Source: Lamellibrachia columna
Taxonomy: Eukaryota > Annelida > Polychaeta > Sabellida > Siboglinidae
Assembly (NCBI GenBank): GCA_963662155.1
Contig: OY759268.1
Span: 1,149,001 to 1,213,000, forward strand
DNA: 64,000 bases
Direction of reading: 5' to 3'
The number at the start of each line of letters is the position of its first letter. The stretch's first letter is position 1. Position numbers and translations under genes: made by a program. This document shows positions 24,351 to 36,382 of this stretch, piece by piece. Under the pieces are notes generated by a model. That model was given only the letters and a program-made list of their open reading frames with translations, was not told the DNA's origin and did not search any database.

Positions 24351-26040
24351 TGTGGCGCCACCGTTTGTCGAACACACCGCCTATAATTAATGTGTAGTTT
24401 TCATTGTGACGGAAAATTATGTATGCACCATAGTCATAGAGTTACATCATTAATCATCCCCCTATACACAAGAACGATAAGCCAGCTCACTGCCGCGAAG
24501 CGGGCGTGGACCACTGGCCGGCATTTCATTGCACGACAGAAACAGTTGCATCCACTGCACGACACATAGGGTAGTACTGTTTATAGTGTGAACATAGCAT
24601 GTTACAAATAGTTGTCTAACATATGTAAGTAAGTAAGTGAGTAGGTAAGTTAATTTATTTCCTCCTCACCATCTACATGTACAATATAAGGCAAACAAAA
24701 GCAATGAAGATGAGGTGGCTACCAGAGAAGTATAAACTTATCGGGCTAGTAGCCAGTGACGATGACACCAGGGCAGGAACCAATTAACTTGAAGATTTGT
24801 CATTGTCGTTTGTTCTTAATGGGGCATGGCCACCAGACTGATTAATAATTTGGGCGAGGGTGGTCCCAGCAGTTGTGTTATAAGTGTGGACAGTTCGTAC
24901 TGGAGTGAGCATCGTGCATTAGTTTTAACTCTCTAAGACAAACATATTTTGGAGGCTTGCTGGAGAAGGTTGTGGGACAATGAATATGGTTATTTCCTGT
25001 GTGGCTTACATCTGTACGAATCGACAGAAGACAGGATCTAACATCAGGAAATTTATGTCGCAAATGTTTGTGCTGTGTTAGTGCATATGTGAATGAATGT
25101 AACAGTTTCGAAAATGTTCTGAAATATCAATATATTACAGATACGTTTGTCTTTCTTGGGGGTAGCGTACATTAAGTGTTTCCCAGTAGTCACATTGATT
25201 GGGTGCAACATAAAATGTTATATGGGTAGGATTCAGTTTTATAAATAATGTGTGCGTGCGTGTATGCATATTTGTAACTCTTTTTTAAACTCTACTAGAT
25301 GTCAGCTCAAGATTTTTTTTCTTTATTAAGTCATCTGCAATTAACGAGGCTCTCCACTTTTTGGTCGTTGTTTGCCTTTTCGTTGTATGAACCACTATCA
25401 TGTAATTCATTATGTACAAATTGCAACATTCATTGCATTCTATGCATTTGTTTGACAAACCATGTGAAAGGTTGCCTTCTAAAACAATTGACAGCTTAAA
25501 TGAGAGAGCACATTTCTTTACGTGAGGTGTGTCCTTGGGCAAGTTGGCAATTATATTTTGCACAATTTGTTTAGAGCGAAACAAAAGTCATGGCTTTGGG
25601 GCTACGCACCTAAAAGAAATAATTAAAACTAATCACGTGCAAGTGATTAACTGAGAATGTGTTCTAAAAGTGCGAGATTCCCGTCACTTATCAGGCCTCA
25701 AAAATAGGTGGAAGGTTAATTCAACTTACATCGTATAAACTAATAAAAGTCAACTCTTATTTTATGAATTAGCCAAATGCCCGGATGACATCGTAATTAG
25801 CTAATTGTGTAAGGCCCCAGAATCTGCTAAATACATGAATTTGTTATGCATTATTACTTTGAGTAAGTTGTTGCTATTGGAATAACAACTTAACCAGGGT
25901 TCAAAATGACCACTGACTCTTGGGGTCCCCTAATATAATCTTCCTAAAAATCGTCTTTTTAGACACTTTAATCTTTGTGAAAAAACTTGCTTGCTATCAT
26001 AGCGACCTGTAGTTATTTGACCAACTTAGGTTGAATGCAC
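24351..26040. other. Low-copy stretch, no gene recognised
   Basis: It contains a small (GTAA)n-like tract at about 24625-24650. A 99-codon lysine-rich minus-strand frame (25285-25584) has no family I can recognise. No splice-supported gene model was found. Confidence 0.4.
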
Positions 26041-26090
26041 TTGTTCTAAGTCGCTCTGGATAAGAGCGTTTGCTAAATGAATACATTGTA
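26041..26090 (+). mobile_element. L2-type LINE/SINE 3' tail with GGATA-loop hairpin
   Basis: The sequence AAGTCGCTCTGGATAAGAGC, followed by GTTTGCTAAATGAAT, matches the conserved 3' tail of L2-clade LINEs and of the SINEs that borrow their machinery (eel UnaL2, fish SINEs). The stem GCTCT/AGAGC with loop GGATA is at 26053-26067. In that clade the hairpin is bound by the reverse transcriptase. The body of the element is not recognisable upstream. Confidence 0.75.
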
Positions 26091-26895
26091 AGTTGTGGTC
26101 TAAACCATTGTTACTGGAGTAATGCGCTTGCAGACACAATGCTCTGTAATTCTGAGAAGTAAAATTCCAAGGTAAAATGTGCCTCAACTAGACACTCATT
26201 GGTGGCATTACTGCAAACACCCAACAGATTGAGCGAACAAAACACACACTCATCAATGATATGAGTGGAATGATTTAAGATGTTTTAACAGAGATTGACT
26301 GAATGACAATAGAGTGAGCTGAACGAATCAGCTAAACTACCAACATAATGATGTCGAGTCCTGCGAAAACCGTCGAGTTCTTGCTGCGAGATCGATCGAG
26401 TTCTGTGAAAACCGTCAAGTTCTGCGAAAACCGAGTTCTAGCACAGACGAACAAGAGTAGCCTCATACGCAGCAACGGGGAATGGTAATTACATCATTTT
26501 TTATTCTTATGGGAGGTCCTTCGTGCCTCAATGGGGGGGGGGGTCATGGAACCCCCCAACCCCCTTCATTTCGAACACTGAATTTAACATTCTTAGAAGG
26601 TTCCCAGAACGTTCTTGATTGGATATGAAAACGTTTGGAGGAACGTTTTGGGAAAGACCCCATGGAAAGTTAAAGATAAAGGTATGTTCTTATAACTATT
26701 GCGGTATCCATTCCTTGGGACTGCTCAAAGAGCTTTACACTTCACCCCCTGGCAGACCTGTTCATTCCAACGCCATCTCGACTTCAATGGGAAGCATTCA
26801 GCCACGCTGCGCAATTACTGCGCGAAGACTATTCGATCAAATATCCACTTCTGTATGTAGCCAGGTACTCATTTATACATCTGGGTGAACTGTAG
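26091..26895. other. Low-copy stretch with small inverted repeat
   Basis: No gene is called. There is a poly-G run near 26534-26543, and a perfect 8-bp stem AAAACGTT/AACGTTTT with a 6-nt loop at 26628-26649. Confidence 0.5.
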
Positions 26896-27008
26896 CAATG
26901 TGGGGTGAACGGAATTGCCAAAGTTTCGAAACGACAGCAAGAGGATTCAAACCCGGGTTCTCTCGATTGAGGGTCCGCCATTCTAACCACTACGCTACTG
27001 CACCACAC
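26896..27008 (-). mobile_element. tRNA-derived SINE (head and body)
   Basis: On the minus strand there is a pol III A box TAGCGTAGTGGTTA (26984-26997) and a B box GGGTTTGAATCC (26943-26954) at tRNA-like spacing, followed by a body module at 26900-26933. The same module, with few changes, occurs in the SINE at 30843-31034. The anticodon region is not that of a functional tRNA. The head abuts the 65-bp satellite made from it. Confidence 0.8.
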
Positions 27009-28196
27009 GAGTTGTCTCGTTGTTCTCTCGATTGACGGTCCGCCATTCTAACCACTGCGCTACTGCGCCACACGAGTTGTCTCGTTGTTCTCTCGATTGA
27101 CGGTCCGCCATTCTAACCACTACGCTACTGCACCACACGAGTTGTCTCGTTGTTCTCTCGATTGACGGTCCGCCATTCTAACCACTACACTACTGCACCA
27201 CACGAGTTGTCTCGTTGTTCTCTCGATTGAGGGTCCGCCATTCTAACCACTGCGCTACTGCACCACACGAGTTGTCTCGTTGTTCTCTCGATTGACGGTC
27301 CGCCATTCTAACCACTGCGCTACTGCGCCACACGAGTTGTCTCGTTGTTCTCTCGATTGAGGGTCCGCCATTCTAACCACTACGCTACTGCACCACACGA
27401 GTTGTCTCGTTGTTCTCTCGATTGACGGTCCGCCATTCTAACCACTACACTACTGCACCACACGAGTTGTCTCGTTGTTCTCTCGATTGAGGGTCCGCCA
27501 TTCTAACCACTGCGCTACTGCACCACACGAGTTGTCTCGTTGTTCTCTCGATTGACGGTCCGCCATTCTAACCACTGCGCTACTGCACCACACGAGTTGT
27601 CTCGTTGTTCTCTCGATTGACGGTCCGCCATTCTAACCACTGCGCTACTGCACCACACGAGTTGTCTCGTTGTTCTCTCGATTGAGGGTCCGCCATTCTA
27701 ACCACTGCGCTACTGCACCACACGAGTTGTCTCGTTGTTCTCTCGATTGAGGGTCCGCCATTCTAACCACTACGCTACTGCGCCACACGAGTTGTCTCGT
27801 TGTTCTCTCGATTGAGGGTCCGCCATTCTAACCACTGCGCTACTGCACCACACGAGTTGTCTCGTTGTTCTCTCGATTGAGGGTCCGCCATTCTAACCAC
27901 TGCACTACTGCACCACACGAGTTGTCTCGTTGTTCTCTCGATTGAGGGTCCGCCATTCTAACCACTGCGCTACTGCACCACACGAGTTGTCTCGTTGTTC
28001 TCTCGATTGACGGTCCGCCATTCTAACCACTGCGCTACTGCACCACACGAGTTGTCTCGTTGTTCTCTCGATTGACGGTCCGCCATTCTAACCACTGCAC
28101 TACTGCACCACACGAGTTGTCTAGTTGTTCTCTCGATTGACGGTCCGCCATTCTAACCACTGCACTACTGCACCACACGAGTTGTCTCGTTGTTCT
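26957..28196. repeat. 65-bp satellite derived from a SINE head, about 19 copies
   Basis: Units start at 26957, 27022, 27087 and so on, and contain CGGTCCGCCATTCTAACCAC. On the minus strand each monomer carries the A box (TAGCGCAGTGGTTA or a close variant), while the B box is present only in the SINE at the left end. The array was therefore built from the 5' half of the tRNA-derived SINE. Copies differ at a handful of sites (GAGGG/GACGG, TGCGC/TACGC/TGCAC). Confidence 0.93.
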
Positions 28197-29690
28197 CCAA
28201 ACGTTTTTACCAATCATCATCAATCCCGTAACCCGTAGTGTCGTTGGGGCACCACCGATGACCTTGCAACCAGCTGTCTCCACTTCTTCATCTGCCGCCC
28301 TTTGTGTCTCTGAGAAGTCCAGGCCTGTCCACTCTTTGATGTTGTCCTCCCACCTCTTCCTCTGTCTCGCTTGTCTTCTTGCTCCCCTAACGGTGCCTTG
28401 CAGGGTGGTCTTTGTCAGGCCGGATGTTCGTGAGACGTGCCCATACCATTTCAGCTTCTGTCTTTTTACCGTCGTTAGGAGATCTTCATAGGGCCCGATG
28501 GCTTGTTGGATTCTGTTGTGGACCTCTTTGTTGGTTACATTGTCCTTGTATGAGATGCAAAGGATCTTTTGATAGCACCTCATTTCCATGGTTTTTACTC
28601 TTCTTTGTAGTTCGGCTGTAAGAGTCAATGTCTCGCATGCGTATAGAAATATTGACATGATAAGTGATCGCATCAGTCTGGTTTTGGATTGAAGGGTGAT
28701 GTTTTTATTTTTCCATATTTGTTTCAGTCTTGTCATCGCTGATGTTGTCTCCTTGAAATTATCTCAGGTTTGGATCCCTCATCTGTGATAACTGAACCCA
28801 GGTACTTGAACTTGGACACTGTTTCTAATCTTTGTCCATTCACTGTGACCTTCTTGTTGATGCCATTGGTGTTGTTGGTCATTAGCTTGGTTTTTTCAGC
28901 ACTAATTTCCATTCCGTAGGACGCAGATGTAATGTCGAGGCGGCTCGCTAGGTCAGCTAGCTCCTATTCGTTCCCTGCTAAACCATAGATATCATCTGCA
29001 AAACGTAAATTTGTTATTGTCCTGCCTCTGACTGTTCGTACATGATCTTCAAGGGCGTCAGACATGATCCTCTCTAAAAATATGTTAAATAGAGTGGGTG
29101 ATAGAAGGCAGCCCTGGCGGTCTCCAATGGTGGAGTGAAACCATTCCCCTGGGTTCCATTCATCAGGACTGTGCTGGTGGCCTTGTCATAAAGATGTTCT
29201 AGGATTTGAACAAGGTTGACACCAATGTTGTATTTCCTCATGGTTGCCCATAAGGCTGCATGCCATACCCTGTCAAATGCCTTCTTGAAGTCAATAAAGA
29301 TATAATATAGATTTTTTGGTGTTGCAAGTACACAGAGGATTCTAAAGTTGAAAATGTGCTCTGTAGTACTGTGTCCTGCTCGAAAGCCGGCCTGTTCTTC
29401 AGCGATGATGTTCTCTGCTTGTGGCTTGAGTCTGTTAAGGATGACCTTCAACGTGACTTTACTTCGGCGGCTGATGAGGCTGATTGTCTGGTAATTTTGA
29501 CACAATTGTAGGTTGCCTTTTTTGGAAGTGTGATGACCATTGATTGGGTCCATGAAGTAGGCCAATCTCCTGTAACAGATCTTATTGCAGATTGCTGTGA
29601 GGATGTTAGCCACGCGGCTTCTCCCCCAGCTTGTATTAATTCAGCTGGTATGTTGTCAACTCCAGCCGATTTCCCTTTCTTCAAGGATTT
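28197..29690 (-). mobile_element. RTE-clade LINE, 5'-truncated and broken
   Basis: The minus strand encodes an RTE-type RT: GKSAGVDNIPAELIQAGGEA, YIFIDFKKAFDRVWH, a palm motif RFADDI (plus-strand 28990-29007) and the C-terminal region MTRLKQIWKNKNITLQSK, LYACETLTLTAELQRR, KWYGHVSRTSGL and QRKRWEDNIKEW. Frame changes near 29460, 29100 and 28740 and a stop after GLAGNE show it is dead. The 3' end is a short GAT/TGATGATG-rich tail at 28197-28230, next to the 65-bp array. The 5' truncation point is fused to a CR1-like copy at about 29690. Confidence 0.9.
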
Positions 29691-29693
29691 AAC

Positions 29694-31138
29694 TTGTCCA
29701 AGTCATTGATTTATATTAAGAATAATAAAGGTCATAATACTTATCCTTGTGGTACCTCAAAACAGATTTCCAGTTTGAAACCTCCCCATCTACTACAACA
29801 CGCTGTCTTCTGTCAGTCAGCCAGTGTCGCCAGTCGACTATGCCATCCCCGATACCATGGGCGTTTAATTTTAGTAGTAATCTTTGATGTGGCACTTTGC
29901 AAAAGCTTTCTGGAAATCTTAGTATATAATATCTACTGGTGATCCCTCGTCTAGCCACATAGTGATTTCTTCCAAAAAACATCACATATTTGTTAAGCAT
30001 GACCTCGATTTTAGGAATCCATGTTGAGATGAATTTAATAATTTATGCTTAACGAGGAAGTCCACCATATGGTCTTTAATTAACCTTTCTAATAATTTAC
30101 AAATCACTGATGTTAAACTCAATGGTCTGTAATTATATGACTTATTTCTCGAACCCTTTTTTAATAATGGTATGATGTTAATTTGCTTCTTTCCATTCAA
30201 CAGGAACCACTCTCTATTTTAATGACAAGTTGAACACTCTTGCAAGTGGTATACTAATTTGTTCTGCTGTTTCCATTAGTAGTTTTGGAGGAATTCCATC
30301 CACTCCAGGTGATTTATTGTCCTTCGTTGTCTTTATTTTCTTAGCTACCATTACAATTAACTGCCCTAAATAGTCCAATTTAGTAGTATCTGGAATTGGT
30401 AATGAACTAATATCCTCCCTGGTAAACACTGAACTGAAGTATCCATTTAGGTTTTCCACCATTAAAAAACCTTGTGATATTATATTTCCAGCACTGTCTT
30501 CGAGTCGGCCAACCTTATCTCATACGTTTTGTTTACCCCTGTTATATACATAAAAGCTCTTGATATAATTTTAATGTTACATACAAATTTTTGCTCATAG
30601 CTTCTTTTAGATTGTCTAATTTCAGTCGTAGCTGCATTAAGTGCCTCTTTGTAATTTGTGTAGTCTTCATCCTTTCTGGTACGCTTATAAACCCCCACAT
30701 AGTTTGCTTGTACGCTATTTTTCTAATATCTTCTTTTTATAAGTGTTTCTTTCTAGACAGACTGTTTTCCTTGTTTTTTTACGGAACAAATTTATCAATG
30801 ATACTCTCAATTTCATATTTTAGAATGTTCCTCAAGTCTCAAGTAGTTATACTCCAAACAGCCCAATCTTGAGCTAACGCAGTTGTTTGGACCAACGGCT
30901 TTTAGTGTCTCTTCCGCAAGACACAGGCAAAGTGGGGTGAACGAAATTGCCCAAGCTTCGAAACGGCGGAGGTGAATCGAATCACCGTCCTCTCAATCGA
31001 CAGGCGGGTGCTCTAACCATTAGACCACCCTTTCCAACATTCAATTGCGGTCTTATTCATCGGCATGTTGTTCCAATCTAGCTATTTTCTCATATCTTTG
31101 TATTTACCTTTGTGGAAGTTTCTCCTGTATTTTTGTAT
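29694..31138 (-). mobile_element. CR1/Jockey-like LINE, internal part, split by a SINE
   Basis: On the minus strand the element runs from RRNFHKGKYKDMRK (about 31130) through MNKTAIECW, is interrupted by a SINE, resumes at NILKYEIE (about 30840) and continues through YKEALNAATTEIRQSKRSYE, LNGYFSSVFTREDISSLPIP, NKSPGVDGIPPKLLMETAEQ, SLTSVICKLLERLIKDHMV and KVPHQRLLLKLNAHGIGD to IYIN(Q)LD. There an RTE sequence replaces the rest. Several frameshifts and stops are present. Endonuclease and 3' end are missing. Confidence 0.9.
30843..31034 (-). mobile_element. tRNA-derived SINE nested inside the CR1-like LINE
   Basis: The minus strand shows the A box TGGTCTAATGGTTA (31014-31027), a B-box-like GATTCGATTC (within 30971-30986) and the body module at 30932-30965 shared with the 26900 SINE. 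The LINE sequence is interrupted between the equivalents of GAATGTTCC and TTCCAACATT, leaving a short TTCC repeat at both edges. Confidence 0.8.
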
Positions 31139-31640
31139 TTGATTTGGGCGCATCACGCTTACGCGCCTGTCTCGTCATCGGTATTACTGTCAGTACGCTG
31201 CATTTACCCAGCCCGTTAACAATAGGTATAATGTTACCGTCCCTGGTTAATCCACCCCACTTCCGTCCGGTCCATATCTTGCCTCTGCTACCCACAAGTT
31301 ATATTACTTCATGTGTTACGTACACATTTCGGTTGATTTCGGAGTCCTGATTTTGAACACAAGTCTTCAAATGGACGCCAAGCAAAAACTAATAAAGGTA
31401 TACTTGTCCTTAAATATATTTCAGATAACAATATTTTGGATTCACCTCTTTAAAATGTCAACGGTGGGGAAATAATCATTATTCAATGGTTATGCTAGTA
31501 TATCTATCACACCATACGTAACATTGGTTATACTAGTATATCTATCATACCATACGCCACATTTTATGAAGTGAAATATAATATTATGGTGAACATGCAT
31601 GTATTATCAAAACGTCAGTTTAGTGCCACAATAAAGTAAG
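31139..31640. other. Low-copy stretch, no gene recognised
   Basis: Short ORFs only. TTATACTAGTATATCTATCA-like sequence is duplicated at about 31490-31555. Confidence 0.4.
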
Positions 31641-31643
31641 TGC

Positions 31644-34600
31644 CACTGTCATGGTGGAACTAGGAACATCAACATATCGATGTGAATAGTGTTTATGTCA
31701 CAATACCATCAGTGTCATTTCACGCTGGAGCAAGGAACATCGCCCTATCAATGTGACTATTGTTTATGTCACAGTACCATCAGTGCCGCTGTCATGGTGG
31801 AGCAAGGAACATCAACATATCGATGTGACTATTGTTTATGTCACAGTACCATCAGTGCCGCTGTCACGGTGGAGCAAGGAACATCAACATATCGATGTGA
31901 CTATTGTTTATGTCACAGTACAATCAGTGCCGCTGTCATGGTGGAGCAAGGAACATCAACATATCGATGTGACTATTGTTTATGTCACAGTACCATCAGT
32001 GCCGCTGTCATGGTGGAGCAAGGAACATCAACATATCGATGTGACTATTGTTTATGTCACAGTACCATCAGTGCCGCTGTCATGGTGGAGCAAGGAACAT
32101 CAACATATCGTTGTGACTACTGTTTATGTCACAGTACCATCAGTGCCGCTGTCATGGTGGAGCAAGGAACATCAACATATCGATGTGACTATTGTTTATG
32201 TCACAGTACCATCAGTGCCGCTGTCATGGTGGAGCAAGGAACATCAACATATCGATGTGACTATTGTTTATGTCACAGTACCATCAGTGCCGCTGTCATG
32301 GTGGAGCAAGGAACATCAACATATCGTTGTGACTACTGTTTATGTCACAGTACCATCAGTGCCGCTGTCACGGTGGAGCAAGGAACATCAACATATCGAT
32401 GTGACTATTGTTTATGTCACAGTACCATCAGTGCCGCTGTCATGGTGGAGCAAGGAACATCAACATATCGATGTGACTATTGTTTATGTCACAGTACCAT
32501 CAGTGCCGCTGTCGTGGTGGAGCAAGGAACATCAACATATCGATGTGGCTGTTGTTTATGTCACAGTACCATCAGTGCCGCTGTCATGGTGGAGCAAGGA
32601 ACATCGCCCTATCAATGTGACTATTGTTTATGTCACAGTACCATCAGTGCCGCTGTCACGGTGGAGCAAGGAACATCAACATATCGATGTGACTATTGTT
32701 TATGTCACAGTACCATCAGTGCCGCTGTCATGGTGGAGCAAGGAACATCAACATATCGATGTGACTGTTGTTTATGTCACAGTACCATCAGTGCCGCTGT
32801 CATGGTGGAGCAAGGAACATCAACATATCGATGTGACTGTTGTTTATGTCACAGTACCATCAGTGCCGCTGTCATGGTGGAGCAAGGAACATCAACATAT
32901 CGATGTGACTATTGTTTATGTCACAGTACCATCAGTGCCGCTGTCATGGTGGAGCAAGGAACATCAACATATCGATGTGACTATTGTTTATGTCACAGTA
33001 CCATCAGTGCCGCTGTCATGGTGGAGCAAGGAACATCAACATATCGATGTGACTGTTGTTTATGTCACAGTACAATCAGTGCCGCTGTCATGGTGGAGCA
33101 AGGAACATCAACATATCGATGTGACTGTTGTTTATGTCACAGTACAATCAGTGCCGCTGTCATGGTGGAGCAAGGAACATCAACATATCGATGTGACTAT
33201 TGTTTATGTCACAGTACAATCAGTGCCGCTGTCATGGTGGAGCAAGGAACATCAACATATCGATGTGACTATTGTTTATGTCACAGTACCATCAGTGCCG
33301 CTGTCATGGTGGAGCAAGGAACATCAACATATCGATATGACTATTGTTTATGTCACAGTACCATCAGTGCCGCTGTCATGGTGGAGCAAGGAACATCAAC
33401 ATATCGATGTGACTGTTGTTTATGTCACAGTACCATCAGTGCCGCTGTCATGGTGGAGCAAGGAACATCAACATATCGATGTGACTATTGTTTATGTCAC
33501 AGTACAATCAGTGCCGCTGTCATGGTGGAGCAAGGAACATCAACATATCGATGTGACTGTTGTTTATGTCACAGTACCATCAGTGCCGCTGTCATGGTGG
33601 AGCAAGGAACATCAACATATCGATGTGACTGTTGTTTATGTCACAGTACCATCAGTGCCGCTGTCATGGTGGAGCAAGGAACATCAACATATCGATGTGA
33701 CTGTTGTTTATGTCACAGTACCATCAGTGCTGCTGTCATGGTGGAGCAAGGAACATCAACATATCGATGTGACTGTTGTTTATGTCACAGTACCATCAGT
33801 GCCGCTGTCATGGTGGAGCAAGGAACATCAACATATCGATGTGACTATTGTTTATGTCACAGTACAATCAGTGCCGCTGTCATGGTGGAGCAAGGAACAT
33901 CAACATATCGATGTGACTGTTGTTTATGTCACAGTACCATCAGTGCCGCTGTCATGGTGGAGCAAGGAACATCAACATATCGATGTGACTGTTGTTTATG
34001 TCACAGTACCATCAGTGCTGCTGTCATGGTGGAGCAAGGAACATCAACATATCGATGTGACTGTTGTTTATGTCACAGTACCATCAGTGCTGCTGTCATG
34101 GTGGAGCAAGGAACATCAACATATCGATGTGACTGTTGTTTATGTCACAGTACCATCAGTGCCGCTGTCATGGTGGAGCAAGGAACATCAACATATCGAT
34201 GTGACTGTTGTTTATGTCACAGTACAATCAGTGCCGCTGTCATGGTGGAGCAAGGAACATCAACATATCGATGTGACTGTTGTTTATGTCACAGTACCAT
34301 CAGTGCCGCTGTCATGGTGGAGCAAGGAACATCAACATATTGATGTGACTGTTGTTTATGTCACAGTACCATCAGTGCCGCTGTCACGGTGGAGCAAGGA
34401 ACATCAACATATCGATGTGACTGTTGTTTATGTCACAGTACCATCAGTGCCGCTGTCATGGTGGAGCAAGGAACATCAACATATCGTTGTGACTACTGTT
34501 TATGTCACAGTACCATCAGTGCCGCTGTCATGGTGGAGCAAGGAACATCAACATATCGATGTGACTGTTGTTTATGTCACAGTACCATCAGTGCCGCTGT

Positions 34601-36295
34601 CATGGTGGAGCAAGGAACATCAACATATCGATGTGACTGTTGTTTATGTCACAGTACCATCAGTGCCGCTGTCATGGTGGAGCAAGGAACATCAACATAT
34701 CGATGTGACCGTTGTTTATGTCACAGTACCATCAGTGCCGCTGTCATGGTGGAGCAAGGAACATCAACATATCGATGTGACTGTTGTTTATGTCACAGTA
34801 CAATCAGTGCCGCTGTCATGGTGGAGCAAGGAACATCAACATATCGATGTGACTGTTGTTTATGTCACAGTACCATCAGTGCCGCTGTCATGGTGGAGCA
34901 AGGAACATCAACATATCGATGTGACTGTTGTTTATGTCACAGTACCATCAGTGCTGCTGTCATGGTGGAGCAAGGAACATCAACATATCGATGTGACTGT
35001 TGTTTATGTCACAGTACCATCAGTGCCGCTGTCATGGTGGAGCAAAGAACATCAACATATCGATGTGACTGTTGTTTATGTCACAGTACAATCAGTGCCG
35101 CTGTCATGGTGGAGCAAGGAACATCAACATATCGATGTGACTGTTGTTTATGTCACAGTACCATCAGTGCCGCTGTCATGGTGGAGCAAGGAACATCAAC
35201 ATATTGATGTGACTGTTGTTTATGTCACAGTACCATCAGTGCCGCTGTCACGGTGGAGCAAGGAACATCAACATATCGATGTGACTGTTGTTTATGTCAC
35301 AGTACAATCAGTGCCGCTGTCATGGTGGAGCAAGGAACATCAACATATCGATGTGACTGTTGTTTATGTCACAGTACCATCAGTGCCGCTGTCATGGTGG
35401 AGCAAGGAACATCAACATATTGATGTGACTGTTGTTTATGTCACAGTACCATCAGTGCCGCTGTCACGGTGGAGCAAGGAACATCAACATATCGATGTGA
35501 CTGTTGTTTATGTCACAGTACCATCAGTGCCGCTGTCATGGTGGAGCAAGGAACATCAACATATCGTTGTGACTGTTGTTTATGTCACAGTACCATCAGT
35601 GCCGCTGTCATGGTGGAGCAAGGAACATCAACATATCGATGTGACTGTTGTTTATGTCACAGTACCATCAGTGCCGCTGTCATGGTGGAGCAAGGAACAT
35701 CAACATATCGATGTGACTGTTGTTTATGTCACAGTACCATCAGTGCCGCTGTCATGGTGGAGCAAGGAACATCAACATATCGATGTGACTGTTGTTTATG
35801 TCACAGTACCATCAGTGCCGCTGTCATGGTGGAGCAAGGAACATCAACATATCGATGTGACTGTTGTTTATGCCACAGTACCATCAGTGCCGCTGTCATG
35901 GTGGAGCAAGGAACATCAACATATCGATGTGACTGTTGTTTATGTCACAGTACAATCAGTGCCGCTGTCATGGTGGAGCAAGGAACATCAACATATCGAT
36001 GTGACTGTTGTTTATGTCACAGTACCATCAGTGCCGCTGTCATGGTGGAGCAAGGAACATCAACATATCGATGTGACTGTTGTTTATGTCACAGTACAAT
36101 CAGTGCCGCTGTCATGGTGGAGCAAGGAACATCAACATATCGATGTGACTGTTGTTTATGTCACAGTACCATCAGTGCTGCTGTCATGGTGGAGCAAGGA
36201 ACATATCGCCCTATCAATGTGACTATTGTTTATGTCACAATACCATTAGTGTCACTGTCATGGTGGAACAAGTGGAGGAACATCAACATATCAAT
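31644..36295. repeat. 72-bp satellite, about 64 copies
   Basis: The monomer contains GTCATGGTGGAGCAAGGAAC, ATCAACATATCGATGTGAC and GTTTATGTCACAGTACCATC and repeats every 72 bp. One frame is open for 1489 codons (31753-36222, 24-residue unit TVVYVTVPSVPLSWWSKEHQ HIDV). A second frame (unit with CDCCLCHSTISAAVMVEQGT) is interrupted only where CGA has become TGA. Each monomer holds an inverted repeat TGTGAC...GTCACA. Edge monomers are diverged. No start context, splice site or domain supports a gene, so I treat the ORFs as by-products of the period being a multiple of 3. Confidence 0.95.
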
Positions 36296-36382
36296 GTTTA
36301 TGTCACATTTGCTCTTGCAATATGACCTGTTGAAGCAGGCATCCTGAAAAAGTGACTGTCGGTGACATAATTTGTTATTAAA

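Noticed and set aside
26940..27000. Functional tRNA gene
   Set aside because: A and B boxes are present, but the acceptor stem and anticodon arm do not form, and the sequence continues into a SINE body.
28035..28200. Extension of the RTE reading frame into WLEWRTVNRE-like repeats
   Set aside because: The frame simply runs into the 65-bp SINE-derived array. The element ends at about 28197.
31689..36347. 884-, 1489-, 272- and 292-codon ORFs as real proteins
   Set aside because: They are the same 72-bp satellite read in two frames. Kept only as a testable finding.
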